The notes under the pieces: model-generated
Seen by the model: only the letters and a program-made list of their open reading frames with translations
Databases searched by the model: none
Told to the model about the DNA's origin: nothing
Source of the DNA: Corallococcus interemptor
GTDB lineage: Bacteria > Myxococcota > Myxococcia > Myxococcales > Myxococcaceae
Length of the DNA stretch: 49,353 nucleotides
Assembly: GCF_003668875.1 (NCBI RefSeq)
Contig: NZ_RAWM01000060.1
Span: forward strand, 1 to 49,353
Direction of reading: 5' to 3'
Position numbers and translations under genes: made by a program
In this document: in pieces, positions 17,001 to 24,351 of the stretch
How positions within the stretch are numbered: position 1 is the first letter of the stretch
Layout: each line of letters starts with the position of its first letter

Positions 17001-17041
17001 AATGGCAGGTCCCTCCATCTGGAAGGGCCTGCCATTTTGCT
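17001..17041. terminator. rho-independent terminator after the pilin gene
   Basis: AATGGCAGG (17001-17009) pairs with CCTGCCATT (17028-17036), an inner CCC/GGG extension is possible, and TTTTGCTTTTG follows. A clear intrinsic terminator for the pilin gene, and, since the stem is symmetrical, possibly for the convergent membrane-protein gene too. Confidence 0.85.
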
Positions 17042-17056
17042 TTTGCGGGGTGGGGA

Positions 17057-18238
17057 CTACCGGGCCTGCGGGGCGGAGAAGCCCAGGCGGCGCAGCATCA
17101 CCTGCCGGATGGACGGGATGCGGAAGCGGAAGATGAAGGCGTCCGCGAAGTAGTGGGCGAGCACGCACGCGAAGCCCAGCGAGGTGAACGCGCGCAGCAG
17201 GGGATGTGTTTGAGCGCCGCCGCCAATGCCCAGCGAGCCGCGCATGGGGCCATCCAGCAGGAAGCCATGCACCACGCCCAACGCGAACAGCGGAAGCATG
17301 GAGACGACCATGGCCGGCCAGATGAGCTTCCGGCTCAGGCGGGGTGAGTCACCCTCGCGAGGCTTCAGCATGCGGGCGCTGAGGACGTAGTACTCGAGGC
17401 CGTGCATGCCCGGGAGCATGACGTAGCCCCAGGATGGGGCCACGAGCGCCAGTCCGGTCGCGGTGGCCATGCCCAGGAGGTAGAGCACCTTGGGGCCGCT
17501 GGCGGTGCCGGAGCGGAGCACGCTGCGGAACAGCAGGAGGAAGTAGCCCAGCCAGATGGCGATGAGCAGCGGCAGCGTCTGCCACGGGAGGACGGCGCCC
17601 TGGCCCACGTCGAGGTAGGCGCCCGCGCCCGGAGCGGCGGACTCGGCGACGAAGAAGATTCGGACCAGGAGGACGCTGAGGAGCAGCGGGACGTAGAGCT
17701 GCTGGAGCTTGCGCTCCAGGGCGGAGGGCGGCGCGAGTCCGGCCTGTCCACCGCGCAGGCCGTGCAGGGACCACAGGCCCCGGTGTTGCGACAGGGTGTG
17801 GTGCATGCCGAAGACGTTGAAGATGACGGCGACGGCGAAGGTGTGGATGGAGCGGTCGGCGTAGAAGGTGAAGAACAGCGCCGCGCCCACGCCGAGCATG
17901 GCCAGCGCACCGGCGAAGATGGTGCGCGGCTGGTGGGGCGCGGCAGTGAGCACGTCGCGGTGCACTCCGAAGAGCAGGAACGTGAGGATGACGTGCGTGG
18001 CATTGCCCAGGAGGTTCTGGGCGGTCCAGCCCAGGAGCCGGTGGGCGTTGTCCGCGGCCGCCGGGGCGAGGAAGGTGCTGGCGACGGCGGCGACCAGCGT
18101 CAGGGCCAGGGGGAGGCCCAGGATGGCGAGGTCGGCCCGGGGAGAGAACAGCCACAGCTGGCGAAAGCGCAGGGAGCCGGGAGCGGCCGGCGTGTCCTGC
18201 TCCGTGGCGGTGGCGACTCCGGGGCTCAGCGGTGTCAT
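17057..18238 (-). CDS. polytopic membrane protein of unknown function
   Basis: A 393-residue protein with about nine hydrophobic segments, for example LAILGLPLALTLVAAVAS, TIFAGALAMLGVGAALFF, IHTFAVAVIFNVFGMHH and LIWPAMVVSMLPLFALGV. Several segments carry histidines in conserved-looking settings (FGVHRD, GMHHTLSQHRG, PGMHGLEYY, LAHYFADAF), which could bind a metal or cofactor within the membrane, but I do not recognise the family. The start at 18238 is the first ATG of the frame. It is divergent from the island to its right and convergent with the pilin gene. Confidence 0.7.
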   Translation of the reverse strand: MTPLSPGVATATEQDTPAAPGSLRFRQLWLFSPRADLAILGLPLALTLVAAVASTFLAPAAADNAHRLLGWTAQNLLGNATHVILTFLLFGVHRDVLTAAPHQPRTIFAGALAMLGVGAALFFTFYADRSIHTFAVAVIFNVFGMHHTLSQHRGLWSLHGLRGGQAGLAPPSALERKLQQLYVPLLLSVLLVRIFFVAESAAPGAGAYLDVGQGAVLPWQTLPLLIAIWLGYFLLLFRSVLRSGTASGPKVLYLLGMATATGLALVAPSWGYVMLPGMHGLEYYVLSARMLKPREGDSPRLSRKLIWPAMVVSMLPLFALGVVHGFLLDGPMRGSLGIGGGAQTHPLLRAFTSLGFACVLAHYFADAFIFRFRIPSIRQVMLRRLGFSAPQAR

Positions 18239-18355
18239 GGGATTGGGAGTATACCGGGTCCCCAGGCCCCCAGAACCCGAGCCACCCTGCCTGCCAGGCG
18301 GGAGGCGGAGTGGGGGCAGGCCCAGGGGTGATTCACGCTGACGGAGGTGGAACGA

Positions 18356-18685
18356 ATGCCGCGGGGACGACCGGTCGCTTCATTGGCTCCAGATTCATAC
18401 AAGGAGTGGCTGATCCTGACGGCGGTCACGCTCGGGATTATTTCTGTCCACGCTTTTGTGACCTGGGGCCGCCCACTCATCGGTGGACCGCTGTACTGGA
18501 TTCTCTGGGCTGCGTGGCTGGCCTGCACGGTGTTCGAACTGGGGCGGCGTGCCTGGCTGATTCGTGTCTCACGGGCTTTGACCTACGACGACCTCGACGT
18601 GCGGCTGTGGAGCTGCATCCAGGTGCTGGGGATTGCCTCTTTCGCGTTGAGTTGGATCAGCGGCGTTGCCCCCTACGTGAAGTAA
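18356..18685 (+). CDS. small membrane protein, hypothetical
   Basis: A 109-residue protein with about three hydrophobic segments (LILTAVTLGIISVHAFV, LYWILWAAWLACTVFEL and IQVLGIASFALSWISGV). I do not recognise a family. ATG 18356 has GGAGG 8 nt upstream; GTG 18347 is also in frame but overlaps that ribosome binding site. It is the first gene of the island of small membrane proteins and lipoproteins that extends to about 24.2 kb and has visibly less GC-biased codon use than the flanking genes. Confidence 0.6.
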   Translation: MPRGRPVASLAPDSYKEWLILTAVTLGIISVHAFVTWGRPLIGGPLYWILWAAWLACTVFELGRRAWLIRVSRALTYDDLDVRLWSCIQVLGIASFALSWISGVAPYVK

Positions 18686-18724
18686 CGGCTTGCGAGCGGG
18701 AGGTGGGTCATCAACAGGAGCGTG

Positions 18725-19072
18725 GTGTGGACTCTCGCGGGATGCCTGCTGGTCTTCGTGGTGTTTATTGCGCTTGCCTCCTATGTGAGCGGAAGAACGC
18801 GACTTGTCCTCGTGAATGAAGCCGGGAGGGAGCTCCGTGTCTTGACGGCTCGGATTCCTGGCGAGGCATGTACGTTTGAGAGGGTCCCGGTCCATGGCCG
18901 TGTCGTCTGTCAGGGACGGGCGAATGCGGACGGCGACCTGGCCGTCGACCTTGAGTTCACGGATGGCGGCAAGGTCCAGTTGGAAACCGGTGAGTTCGTG
19001 AACCCGCTGCTCGGATTGCGAGGCGTCGTCACCGTGAGCGCGGACGGTGGAGTCAATTTTCAGAGGGACTGA
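18725..19072 (+). CDS. membrane-anchored small protein (duplicated family)
   Basis: A 115-residue protein with an N-terminal hydrophobic helix (WTLAGCLLVFVVFIALASYV) and a soluble domain containing GEACTFERVPVHGRVVCQG. Function unknown. A decayed copy lies at 21830-22005, with nearly identical DNA over the HGRVVCQGRANADG stretch. The start is GTG 18725 or GTG 18722, with AGGAG at 18716-18720. It lies 39 nt after the preceding gene and before a lipoprotein gene, so these are probably one transcript. Confidence 0.6.
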   Translation: MWTLAGCLLVFVVFIALASYVSGRTRLVLVNEAGRELRVLTARIPGEACTFERVPVHGRVVCQGRANADGDLAVDLEFTDGGKVQLETGEFVNPLLGLRGVVTVSADGGVNFQRD

Positions 19073-19114
19073 TTGCCGCCACTGCGCCTTGGGGACTGGA
19101 GCGAGGAGCGAAGG

Positions 19115-19408
19115 ATGAAAGTGCTTCTTGGAGTCTGTGCGCTGGTCGCGGTTGTTTCTTGTCGTTCTCAGTCTGAAGTTGAAGCCGGGCAAGAGTTGAA
19201 GGGACTTCATCGGGACTGCATGTCCGACGGTCGATGTTCAGCGGGGCAGGTGTGCTTCGAGTGGCACACAGGTCGCGCGCCGCCTCATGGCCTCATGCGG
19301 ACGTGTGAAATCCGCTGTGGAAGCGCTGCTGACGGTGGCCGGGATTGTCCGCGAGGATTGACGTGCAGCGGAGTAGGAAGCCACTTTCCAAACAATGTCT
19401 GCGGGTAG
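19115..19408 (+). CDS. small Cys-rich lipoprotein
   Basis: A 97-residue protein with a lipoprotein signal, MKVLLGVCALVAVVSC, where the lipobox Cys is residue 16. The mature part is rich in paired cysteines (DCMSDGRCSAGQVC and CEIRC, then DCPRGLTC). It resembles the second lipoprotein at 19962-20282 in Cys spacing, so the two are likely paralogues. ATG 19115 has GAGGAG about 8 nt upstream; the frame opens at 19073 but that start would spoil the signal peptide. Role unknown. Confidence 0.7.
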   Translation: MKVLLGVCALVAVVSCRSQSEVEAGQELKGLHRDCMSDGRCSAGQVCFEWHTGRAPPHGLMRTCEIRCGSAADGGRDCPRGLTCSGVGSHFPNNVCG

Positions 19409-19476
19409 GGACAGTTGATTTCGTAGAGTGTCACCCGCACATGAAGCAGCGGTGAGCATGGCCTGCGCACCGAGAA

Positions 19477-19965
19477 ATGGGTCGGAAGGACATGCCAGAG
19501 GCGCCCGTTCCTTTCCATGCCTTGCTGGGGAGGCCTCAGGCCTGGTGGGACCGGCTCTTCCTGGGGCTGGTGTCGACGGGCGCGGTGTTGTTCTACGCCC
19601 TCTTCGGCTTTCCCTGGTCAGGCAGCCATCTGGCGCCAGGACTCAGCGCGGAGAAGGTCCGCTCCGTGTCCCCGGGGATGTCCGAAGCAGAGGTGATTCA
19701 ACGTCTGGGCCCGCCCCTGGCTCGGAAGGTGAGTGCCTCGGGAAGACTCTCCTGGGACTACGCGAAGCCGGTTCCCAAGGTTCGGCAGTATCCGCGGGTC
19801 TTCGTCACTTTCGAGGCGGAACGTGTCTCCGCGGTCGTGGTGGAACTAAAGACCTTCTGGGGTGTCGATAAGGAGCTGCTCTACCTACGGACCCCTGAGC
19901 GCATCATCGACAGGGCCGACCACGACGACTTCCTGCCATCTGCGGGAGGTACGGAGGGACCATGA
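19477..19965 (+). CDS. membrane-anchored protein with BamE/SmpA-like motif
   Basis: A 162-residue protein with one hydrophobic segment (FLGLVSTGAVLFYALFGF) and a soluble domain. The stretch SPGMSEAEVIQRLGPPLA resembles the repeated 'pGMs..eV...lG.P' motif of BamE/SmpA-fold lipoproteins, but the match is short. The start could be ATG 19477 or ATG 19492; neither has an ideally spaced ribosome binding site. Its stop overlaps the start of the next lipoprotein gene in ATGA, so the two are translationally coupled. Confidence 0.6.
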   Translation: MGRKDMPEAPVPFHALLGRPQAWWDRLFLGLVSTGAVLFYALFGFPWSGSHLAPGLSAEKVRSVSPGMSEAEVIQRLGPPLARKVSASGRLSWDYAKPVPKVRQYPRVFVTFEAERVSAVVVELKTFWGVDKELLYLRTPERIIDRADHDDFLPSAGGTEGP

Positions 19966-20282
19966 GGCTCGTTGTTTCGGCGCTGCTGTTCGTCCTGCCT
20001 GGCGTGCACATGGGCTGCAAGCGAGATGCTGGCTCCAGAGAAGTCCCTGCGACCGTGCTTGAGCGGATTGGAACGGAGTGTCTCCCTGAGGGAAGCTGTG
20101 GGAATGGCCTCGTATGTGCCGGCCGCACGAATTTCGCTCACCTTGACGCGGGGTTTACCTGTGAGCTTGTCTGTGACCCGGCGCGGGATGGTTCTTGTCC
20201 CGAGGGGTGGAGCTGCGTGCGGACAGCGGATGGCCGAGCCGCGGCGCTTCCCGGACACTGCATCCGTGCCTCGGAGATGTGA
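19962..20282 (+). CDS. small Cys-rich lipoprotein
   Basis: A 106-residue protein with a lipoprotein signal, LVVSALLFVLPGVHMGC, with the lipobox Cys at residue 19. The mature part shares the Cys spacing of the lipoprotein at 19115-19408 (ECLPEGSCGNGLVC, CELVCDPARDGSCPEGWSC). Its start overlaps the preceding stop (ATGA at 19962-19965). Function unknown. Confidence 0.7.
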   Translation: MRLVVSALLFVLPGVHMGCKRDAGSREVPATVLERIGTECLPEGSCGNGLVCAGRTNFAHLDAGFTCELVCDPARDGSCPEGWSCVRTADGRAAALPGHCIRASEM

Positions 20283-20342
20283 CAGCCCTCAACGGTCCTC
20301 CGGGGACACAAGGGCCTCCGCTGCACGCAGAGGAGCAAGGTC

Positions 20343-20912
20343 ATGGCTTCCGTGAGAAGAGAAGTCCTGGAAGTGGCTGGGGAGTTCTGCCTGCAGTTGG
20401 ACAGGACGCAGCAGCTTGACGCCGTGTTGGAGCGTGCGTGGCGATCATCGACGCACTTCGCGCTCATCCGGCGCGGGAGGATGCGGGTCGACGGTGCGGA
20501 TGTCGTCGTGCCCACTCCGGAGTTGAAGCGCCTTCAGCGTGACTTCGAGCGGATCCGGGTGGCTGCGGTGGAGTCGCGGTGGGTCTCGTCGTGGCCTGGG
20601 ACGACGACGGGGGGCTCCGGCAATTTGTGGGTGAGATGCCGGACAAATGGCGGTGTGCGCCTGCCGTTGAACGACGAGAACGTCTGGAGGGATTTCGACG
20701 GGTGGGACGATCTCCAGTTATTCGAGGGCCCCCGGCTGAAGCTGTTCGTCTGCAGCCATGAGGGATTTGGCGCCGTCTGGGGAAATGAGCGATTCTTCCG
20801 GGACCTGGGGATTGCCCCCGCGCGGCAAAAGCATGAGACGTATGAACTGGTCGGCGAACCCATGGCACCCGCTGCCTGGTCACTGCTCATGCAGGGAAAG
20901 CCCACTCTGTAG
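20343..20912 (+). CDS. soluble hypothetical protein (duplicated family)
   Basis: A 189-residue protein with no signal peptide or membrane segment. It is rich in aromatic residues in its second half (WRDFDGWDDLQLF, GFGAVWGNERFF). I do not recognise the family. A damaged copy lies at 22011-22359: its first 32 codons and last 80 or so match closely, with a 221-bp internal deletion. AGGAG sits about 8 nt upstream of ATG 20343. Its cytoplasmic nature and its duplication next to a putative toxin would fit an immunity protein, but that is speculation. Confidence 0.65.
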   Translation: MASVRREVLEVAGEFCLQLDRTQQLDAVLERAWRSSTHFALIRRGRMRVDGADVVVPTPELKRLQRDFERIRVAAVESRWVSSWPGTTTGGSGNLWVRCRTNGGVRLPLNDENVWRDFDGWDDLQLFEGPRLKLFVCSHEGFGAVWGNERFFRDLGIAPARQKHETYELVGEPMAPAAWSLLMQGKPTL

Positions 20913-20919
20913 GACGGTC

Positions 20920-21666
20920 ATGCGATTCGTTCAGATTGTCTGGATCTTCGTGGGAGCGTACCTGGGGCCGCTGGTCATGGTGTCTCTTCTGCGCCTCTGG
21001 CCTGAAAGGTGGTTGCGTTCGCGGGACGTGCTGGAGATTCCATTGGGGCAGGAGGCATCTCTGCCCGGAATCGCGGTGTTCTGGTTGCTGTCCCTGGGAT
21101 TGGGCGCAGTCGCCGCAGTCTGGGCTTGGCGGTGGCTCTTTGAACGCAGAAAGGGAGTGGGGGCCCATGTCGAACCCGTCTGTTCCGTTCGCCCCGCCCC
21201 CAGGTTGGCACTGGCCATGAAGTGGCAACTTCGGTTGATGCCCTTGGTGTTGCTTCTGGCGAGCTGTGATGAGTCAGAAGGATTCTTCAGGACTGTCGAG
21301 GTAGATGCTCCGATCTATTCGGAGTGTGTCGAGGCCGCACTGGCTGATTCATCGGGCGGACGCCAGAGTTCGGCTGGGAGTGGACGTTGGAGCTTGAGCA
21401 ACGGCTCGACCGAAAATCGTCGTGAGGAACTCACCGTGGTTCTCCGTGATGAAAATGGCAAAGCAAGGCTGGACGTCTTTGCTCAGAGCCTTGTTCCGAG
21501 CGACGGACGCTTTACGCCTGGCGAGCTTGAGGTGGTGCGAGCTGAAACCCACCGCATCATGCAAGCGATCTTGGTCCGGTGTGTGAAAGCGGATGTCCAG
21601 CAGAAGCTGTCATGTCGGGCGAAGGTGAAGAATTTCAAGGGCCAGGACGCCTGCGCCCCCTTGTGA
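20920..21666 (+). CDS. membrane protein fused in frame to a lipoprotein-like domain
   Basis: A 248-residue frame of two parts. Residues 1-99 form a two-helix membrane protein (VQIVWIFVGAYLGPLVMVSL and AVFWLLSLGLGAVAAVWAW). From residue 100 (ATG 21217) the sequence reads as a complete lipoprotein start, MKWQLRLMPLVLLLASC, followed by a 130-residue soluble domain. It may be one fused protein, or two genes whose boundary lost its stop codon, with the second also started at 21217. The N-terminal part recurs as a truncated copy at 22367-22486. The gene begins 7 nt after the preceding stop. Confidence 0.6.
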   Translation: MRFVQIVWIFVGAYLGPLVMVSLLRLWPERWLRSRDVLEIPLGQEASLPGIAVFWLLSLGLGAVAAVWAWRWLFERRKGVGAHVEPVCSVRPAPRLALAMKWQLRLMPLVLLLASCDESEGFFRTVEVDAPIYSECVEAALADSSGGRQSSAGSGRWSLSNGSTENRREELTVVLRDENGKARLDVFAQSLVPSDGRFTPGELEVVRAETHRIMQAILVRCVKADVQQKLSCRAKVKNFKGQDACAPL

Positions 21667-21707
21667 GTCTGGGCTCCAGGGATTTGACGTGTGACAGGTT
21701 GCCAACA

Positions 21708-21740
21708 GGGACGGGTGCGCTGCTGGAGGGCACCCGTCCC
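21708..21740 (+). terminator. perfect hairpin after the lipoprotein-like gene
   Basis: GGGACGGGTGC (21708-21718) pairs perfectly with GCACCCGTCCC (21730-21740), an 11-bp stem with an 11-nt loop, 42 nt after the stop codon. No T-run follows. It likely ends the transcript of the first half of the island. Confidence 0.6.
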
Positions 21741-21829
21741 GGTTCGGCTGCTGAACGGACGGGGGGCTGGGTTGGTTTGGTGTCGTGCCCAGCCGGATGC
21801 GAGCCCGGAGGATTCAAGAGGGCTTCATT

Positions 21830-22005
21830 GGGAATGCACCACGGTTCCCTGGCGAACCGTGTTCTTTTGAGAGCGTCCCACTTCACGGCCGTGTCGTCTG
21901 TCAGGGACGGGCGAATGCGGACGGAGAACTGTCGATGTGGAGTTCGCGGATGGCAGCCGGGAACAATCGGAATCAGGTCTGTTCGTGAATCCGCTGCTCG
22001 GATGA
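21830..22005 (+). pseudogene. decayed copy of the 18725-19072 gene
   Basis: Translated in frame it gives FPGEPCSFESVPLHGRVVCQ, parallel to IPGEACTFERVPVHGRVVCQ in the upstream gene. A 4-nt deletion near 21931 breaks the frame; beyond it the next frame gives VDVEFADG and LFVNPLLG before a stop at 22003-22005. The N-terminal membrane helix is missing. The next copy starts 5 nt after this stop. Confidence 0.8.
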
Positions 22006-22010
22006 CGGTC

Positions 22011-22359
22011 ATGGCTTCCGTGAGAAGAGAAGTCCTCGAGGTAGCGGGGGCGTGGTGCCTGCAGTTGGACAAACAGCAACGCCTTGACGCCTTGCTGGAG
22101 CGTGCGCCTGCCGTTGAACGACGAGAACATCTGGAAGGATTTTGACGGGTGGGATGACCTCCAGTTGTTCGAGGGCCCCAGGCTGAAGCTGTTCGCCTGC
22201 AGCCATGAGGGATTTGGCGCCGTCTGGGGGAATGAGCGATTCTTCAGGGAACTGGGCGTTGTTCCCGCGCAGCAGAAGCATGAGACGTATGAACTCGTAG
22301 GCGAGCCCATTGCACCCGCTGCTTGGTCACTGCTCAAGCAGGGGATGCCCATTCCGTAG
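22011..22359 (+). pseudogene. decayed copy of the 20343-20912 gene
   Basis: It begins like its parent (MASVRREVLEVAG), loses 221 bp after codon 32, and resumes in another frame with RLPLNDENIWKDFDGWDDLQ through to the matching stop. The deletion junction lies in GTGCG, which in the intact copy occurs at both 20434-20438 and 20655-20659, so the loss probably occurred between these 5-bp direct repeats. The frame shift makes the copy non-functional. Confidence 0.88.
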
Positions 22360-22366
22360 GACGGTC

Positions 22367-22486
22367 ATGCGATTCGTTCAGATTGTCTGGATCTTCGTGG
22401 GAGCGTACCTGGGGCCGCTGGTCATGGTGTCTCTCCTGCGCCTCTTGCCTGAGAGGTGGCGCTTCGAGCGCCAAACCCAAGAATGA
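22367..22486 (+). pseudogene. truncated copy of the 20920 membrane-protein gene
   Basis: A 39-codon frame that begins MRFVQIVWIFVGAYLGPLVM like the gene at 20920, matches it through LLPERW, then diverges and stops. Only the first membrane helix remains. Its stop overlaps the next start in ATGA (22483-22486). Confidence 0.8.
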
Positions 22487-22962
22487 GCGTGTCTCTCCGC
22501 TGGCTCCCACGGTTGGGAATCGTTGGATTGGTGTGTGGCTTCGTGCCGTCGGTGGGCGTCGCGGTTGTCCTGACTGGCTTGGGCCTTGCCGGAATCTCGT
22601 CGGCGGATTCGCATCCTTTCCCTGGGGATCCGCCTTTGGCGGACATGCTCGCGGAGGTTGCGCTCTGTGGGTGGTTGTTCCTTCTGGTTGGTTATGGTTG
22701 CTTCTTCGCTGCTCGCAAGGTGTCCGATCGAATCGTCCAGCGCCGTCGTGGGTGGACCCGTCGGCGCGATCATTGGCGCTGCGGTGGGAACGGTCGCGGT
22801 GGGCATCATTGCCTATTGTGCGACGCATCCGGGAGCATGCACCATCTCCTGGCCGGGCAGTTCAGTGGACGATCCGGTGATGAATCCGCCAGCACCTCCG
22901 AACGCTTGCCCAATGGCGGGAGAAGAGCGAAACTGGGCTGGCAATCCCAGGGGTTCCGCTGA
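22483..22962 (+). CDS. doubtful membrane ORF, probably chimeric
   Basis: A 159-codon frame. The first 80 or so residues look like a real protein with two membrane helices (LGIVGLVCGFVPSVGVAVVL and LAEVALCGWLFLLVGYGCFF). After about 22720 this frame becomes Arg-rich and unconvincing, while the next frame starts to read as the toxin-like protein. The likeliest explanation is that the 3' end of this gene was replaced when the toxin-like segment was inserted out of frame. An alternative is a genuine overlapping gene pair. No homologue recognised. Confidence 0.4.
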   Translation: MSVSLRWLPRLGIVGLVCGFVPSVGVAVVLTGLGLAGISSADSHPFPGDPPLADMLAEVALCGWLFLLVGYGCFFAARKVSDRIVQRRRGWTRRRDHWRCGGNGRGGHHCLLCDASGSMHHLLAGQFSGRSGDESASTSERLPNGGRRAKLGWQSQGFR

Positions 22963-23098
22963 CGAGTTCAAGCACATGAGACCTGTACCGGGAGATCCCA
23001 CCAAGGTGCAGTTCAGGCATCCGCAGACGGGGAAGAAAATCATCAAACCCAAGCCTCCTGGATTCGACGATTGGTGGAACGGAAAAAAAGACAAGTAA
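22694..23098 (+). CDS. candidate polymorphic-toxin C-terminal protein
   Basis: A short protein of about 134 residues from ATG 22694. It has a Gly/Ala/Val-rich membrane-active stretch (VVGGPVGAIIGAAVGTVAVG), a Pro-rich linker (DDPVMNPPAPPNACP), and a basic, compact end (GDPTKVQFRHPQTGKKIIKP, then PPGFDDWW) that looks like the tip domain of a contact-dependent or secreted toxin. I cannot assign it to a named toxin family. It lacks a convincing signal peptide, although LLARC could be a poor lipobox. The frame is open upstream to 22586. A Sel1-repeat gene, a type often used as immunity protein, follows directly and may overlap it. Confidence 0.5.
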   Translation: MVASSLLARCPIESSSAVVGGPVGAIIGAAVGTVAVGIIAYCATHPGACTISWPGSSVDDPVMNPPAPPNACPMAGEERNWAGNPRGSADEFKHMRPVPGDPTKVQFRHPQTGKKIIKPKPPGFDDWWNGKKDK

Positions 23099-23922
23099 GC
23101 CGCCAGAAGAAGAGTTCCGTCGAGCCGCTCAAGGTTGCGGCGATGGATCAGGCTTGGAATCTTGAGCAGGATGCCGAGGCCTCGCGTGAAGGTCTGTTTC
23201 ATGCCTATTTGGTGGCAGCACGCGCTGGAAGAGTAGAGGCCATGACAAATGCGGGGCTCCATCTCGTGTATGGAGATGGAGTCCGCAAGGACGTGAAACA
23301 GGCTCTCAAGTGGATGAGGAAGGCCGCTCGACTGGGCGACGATGTTGCTGTCTTCAACCTGGGGGTGTTTTACGGCAAGGGTCGGGGAGGAATTATTAAC
23401 AAACGACTCGCCGAGCGCTGGTACCGACGCGCGGTGGCTCTTGGCTTCCCACCGGCCAAGGGAAATCTTGCCGACCTGCTTTACTTCAGCCGGAGCAGGA
23501 AAAAATGGAAGGAAGCCGTCGCGCTCTATCGACAGTTGGCGCGCAACGGAGACATTGCTGCGCTTTATAATCTTGCGAATGCTTACGAGCGCGGGCGCGG
23601 CGTCACGCGGAATTTGAGAAAGGCGATTCAGCTATACAAAAAGGGCGCGGCTGCGGGGGACGCCGAAGCTCAATGTGTTTTGGGCTGGATGAGTCTCAAT
23701 GGCGTCGAAGGCGCTCGGGACGTTCTGGGCGCGATTCGCTGGTACCAGGAAGCCGCGAAGCAAGGTCACGTTAGCGGCTTTTTCAGCCTGGGGCAGATTT
23801 ATGCGGAAGGTGACGGAGTGCCCAGGTCCAAAGCCCGCGCGGCGCGGTATTACAGGCTGGCCGCGGACGCAGGGCATCCTCGAGCCGCAGCCTGTCTGAA
23901 GGCACTTGGCGTCGAGCCGTAG
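23074..23922 (+). CDS. Sel1-repeat protein, candidate immunity protein
   Basis: A protein of about 282 residues made mostly of Sel1-like repeats of about 36 residues: AMTNAGLHLVYGDGVRKDVK, VFNLGVFYGKGRGG, ALYNLANAYERGRGVTRN, QCVLGWMSLNGVEGARD, FFSLGQIYAEGDGVPRSK. These fold as paired helices and bind proteins. There is no signal peptide. The GTG at 23074 (or TTG 23071) overlaps the end of the toxin-like gene; ATG 23143 is an alternative start that removes a Lys-rich leader. Sel1-repeat proteins act as immunity proteins for some type VI effectors, for example the PldB immunity proteins, so pairing with the preceding gene is plausible. Confidence 0.75.
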   Translation: MERKKRQVSRQKKSSVEPLKVAAMDQAWNLEQDAEASREGLFHAYLVAARAGRVEAMTNAGLHLVYGDGVRKDVKQALKWMRKAARLGDDVAVFNLGVFYGKGRGGIINKRLAERWYRRAVALGFPPAKGNLADLLYFSRSRKKWKEAVALYRQLARNGDIAALYNLANAYERGRGVTRNLRKAIQLYKKGAAAGDAEAQCVLGWMSLNGVEGARDVLGAIRWYQEAAKQGHVSGFFSLGQIYAEGDGVPRSKARAARYYRLAADAGHPRAAACLKALGVEP

Positions 23923-23946
23923 CGAGAGGTCTGTGCCTGTCCCAGT

Positions 23947-23994
23947 TCCGTGGACATCTGAGATGTGATGAAGGGGGCCAAGGATGTCCACGGA
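23947..23994 (+). promoter_or_regulatory. hairpin sequestering the transposase start
   Basis: TCCGTGGACAT (23947-23957) and ATGTCCACGGA (23984-23994) form a perfect 11-bp inverted repeat. The second arm contains the transposase start codon and the loop contains its ribosome binding region. A transcript entering from outside would fold and hide the start, a known way for insertion sequences to limit expression from neighbouring promoters. Confidence 0.6.
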
Positions 23995-24227
23995 GACGAA
24001 GCAGAGAAGGAAGCGCCGTCGCTTCACTGCCGAGTTCAAGGTGGAGGGTTGTCCGGTTGGTGCTGGAAGAAGACAAGATGGTGGGCCAGATGGCGAGGGA
24101 CCTGGACCTCACCGCGACGGCCCTACGCACCTGGGTGGAACGGGCCCGGGCGGACCGGGGCCAGGGCAAGCCGGGAGCGCTGACGACGGCCGAGCGCGAG
24201 GAACTTGCGCGGCTGCGCAAAGAGAAC
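23984..24227 (+). pseudogene. IS3-family transposase OrfA remnant
   Basis: It starts MSTETKQRRKRRRFTAEFK, the usual basic N-terminus of IS3/IS911-type OrfA, then shifts frame by one extra base near 24050 and continues LVLEEDKMVGQMARDLDLTA with the helix-turn-helix, ending LARLRKEN. The rest of OrfA, all of OrfB and the right end of the element are gone. It marks the right edge of the accessory island. Confidence 0.8.
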
Positions 24228-24351
24228 TGCCCTAGATGCGCTTTCGGGGACGTGAGGAGAAGCCCGCGCCCTGCATGGATCCGCCCCTTGGGGACTCTCA
24301 ATAGGGACGGGGTTCATCCGCCACCCACCCCGTGCTAAAACGGGAAGGTCC

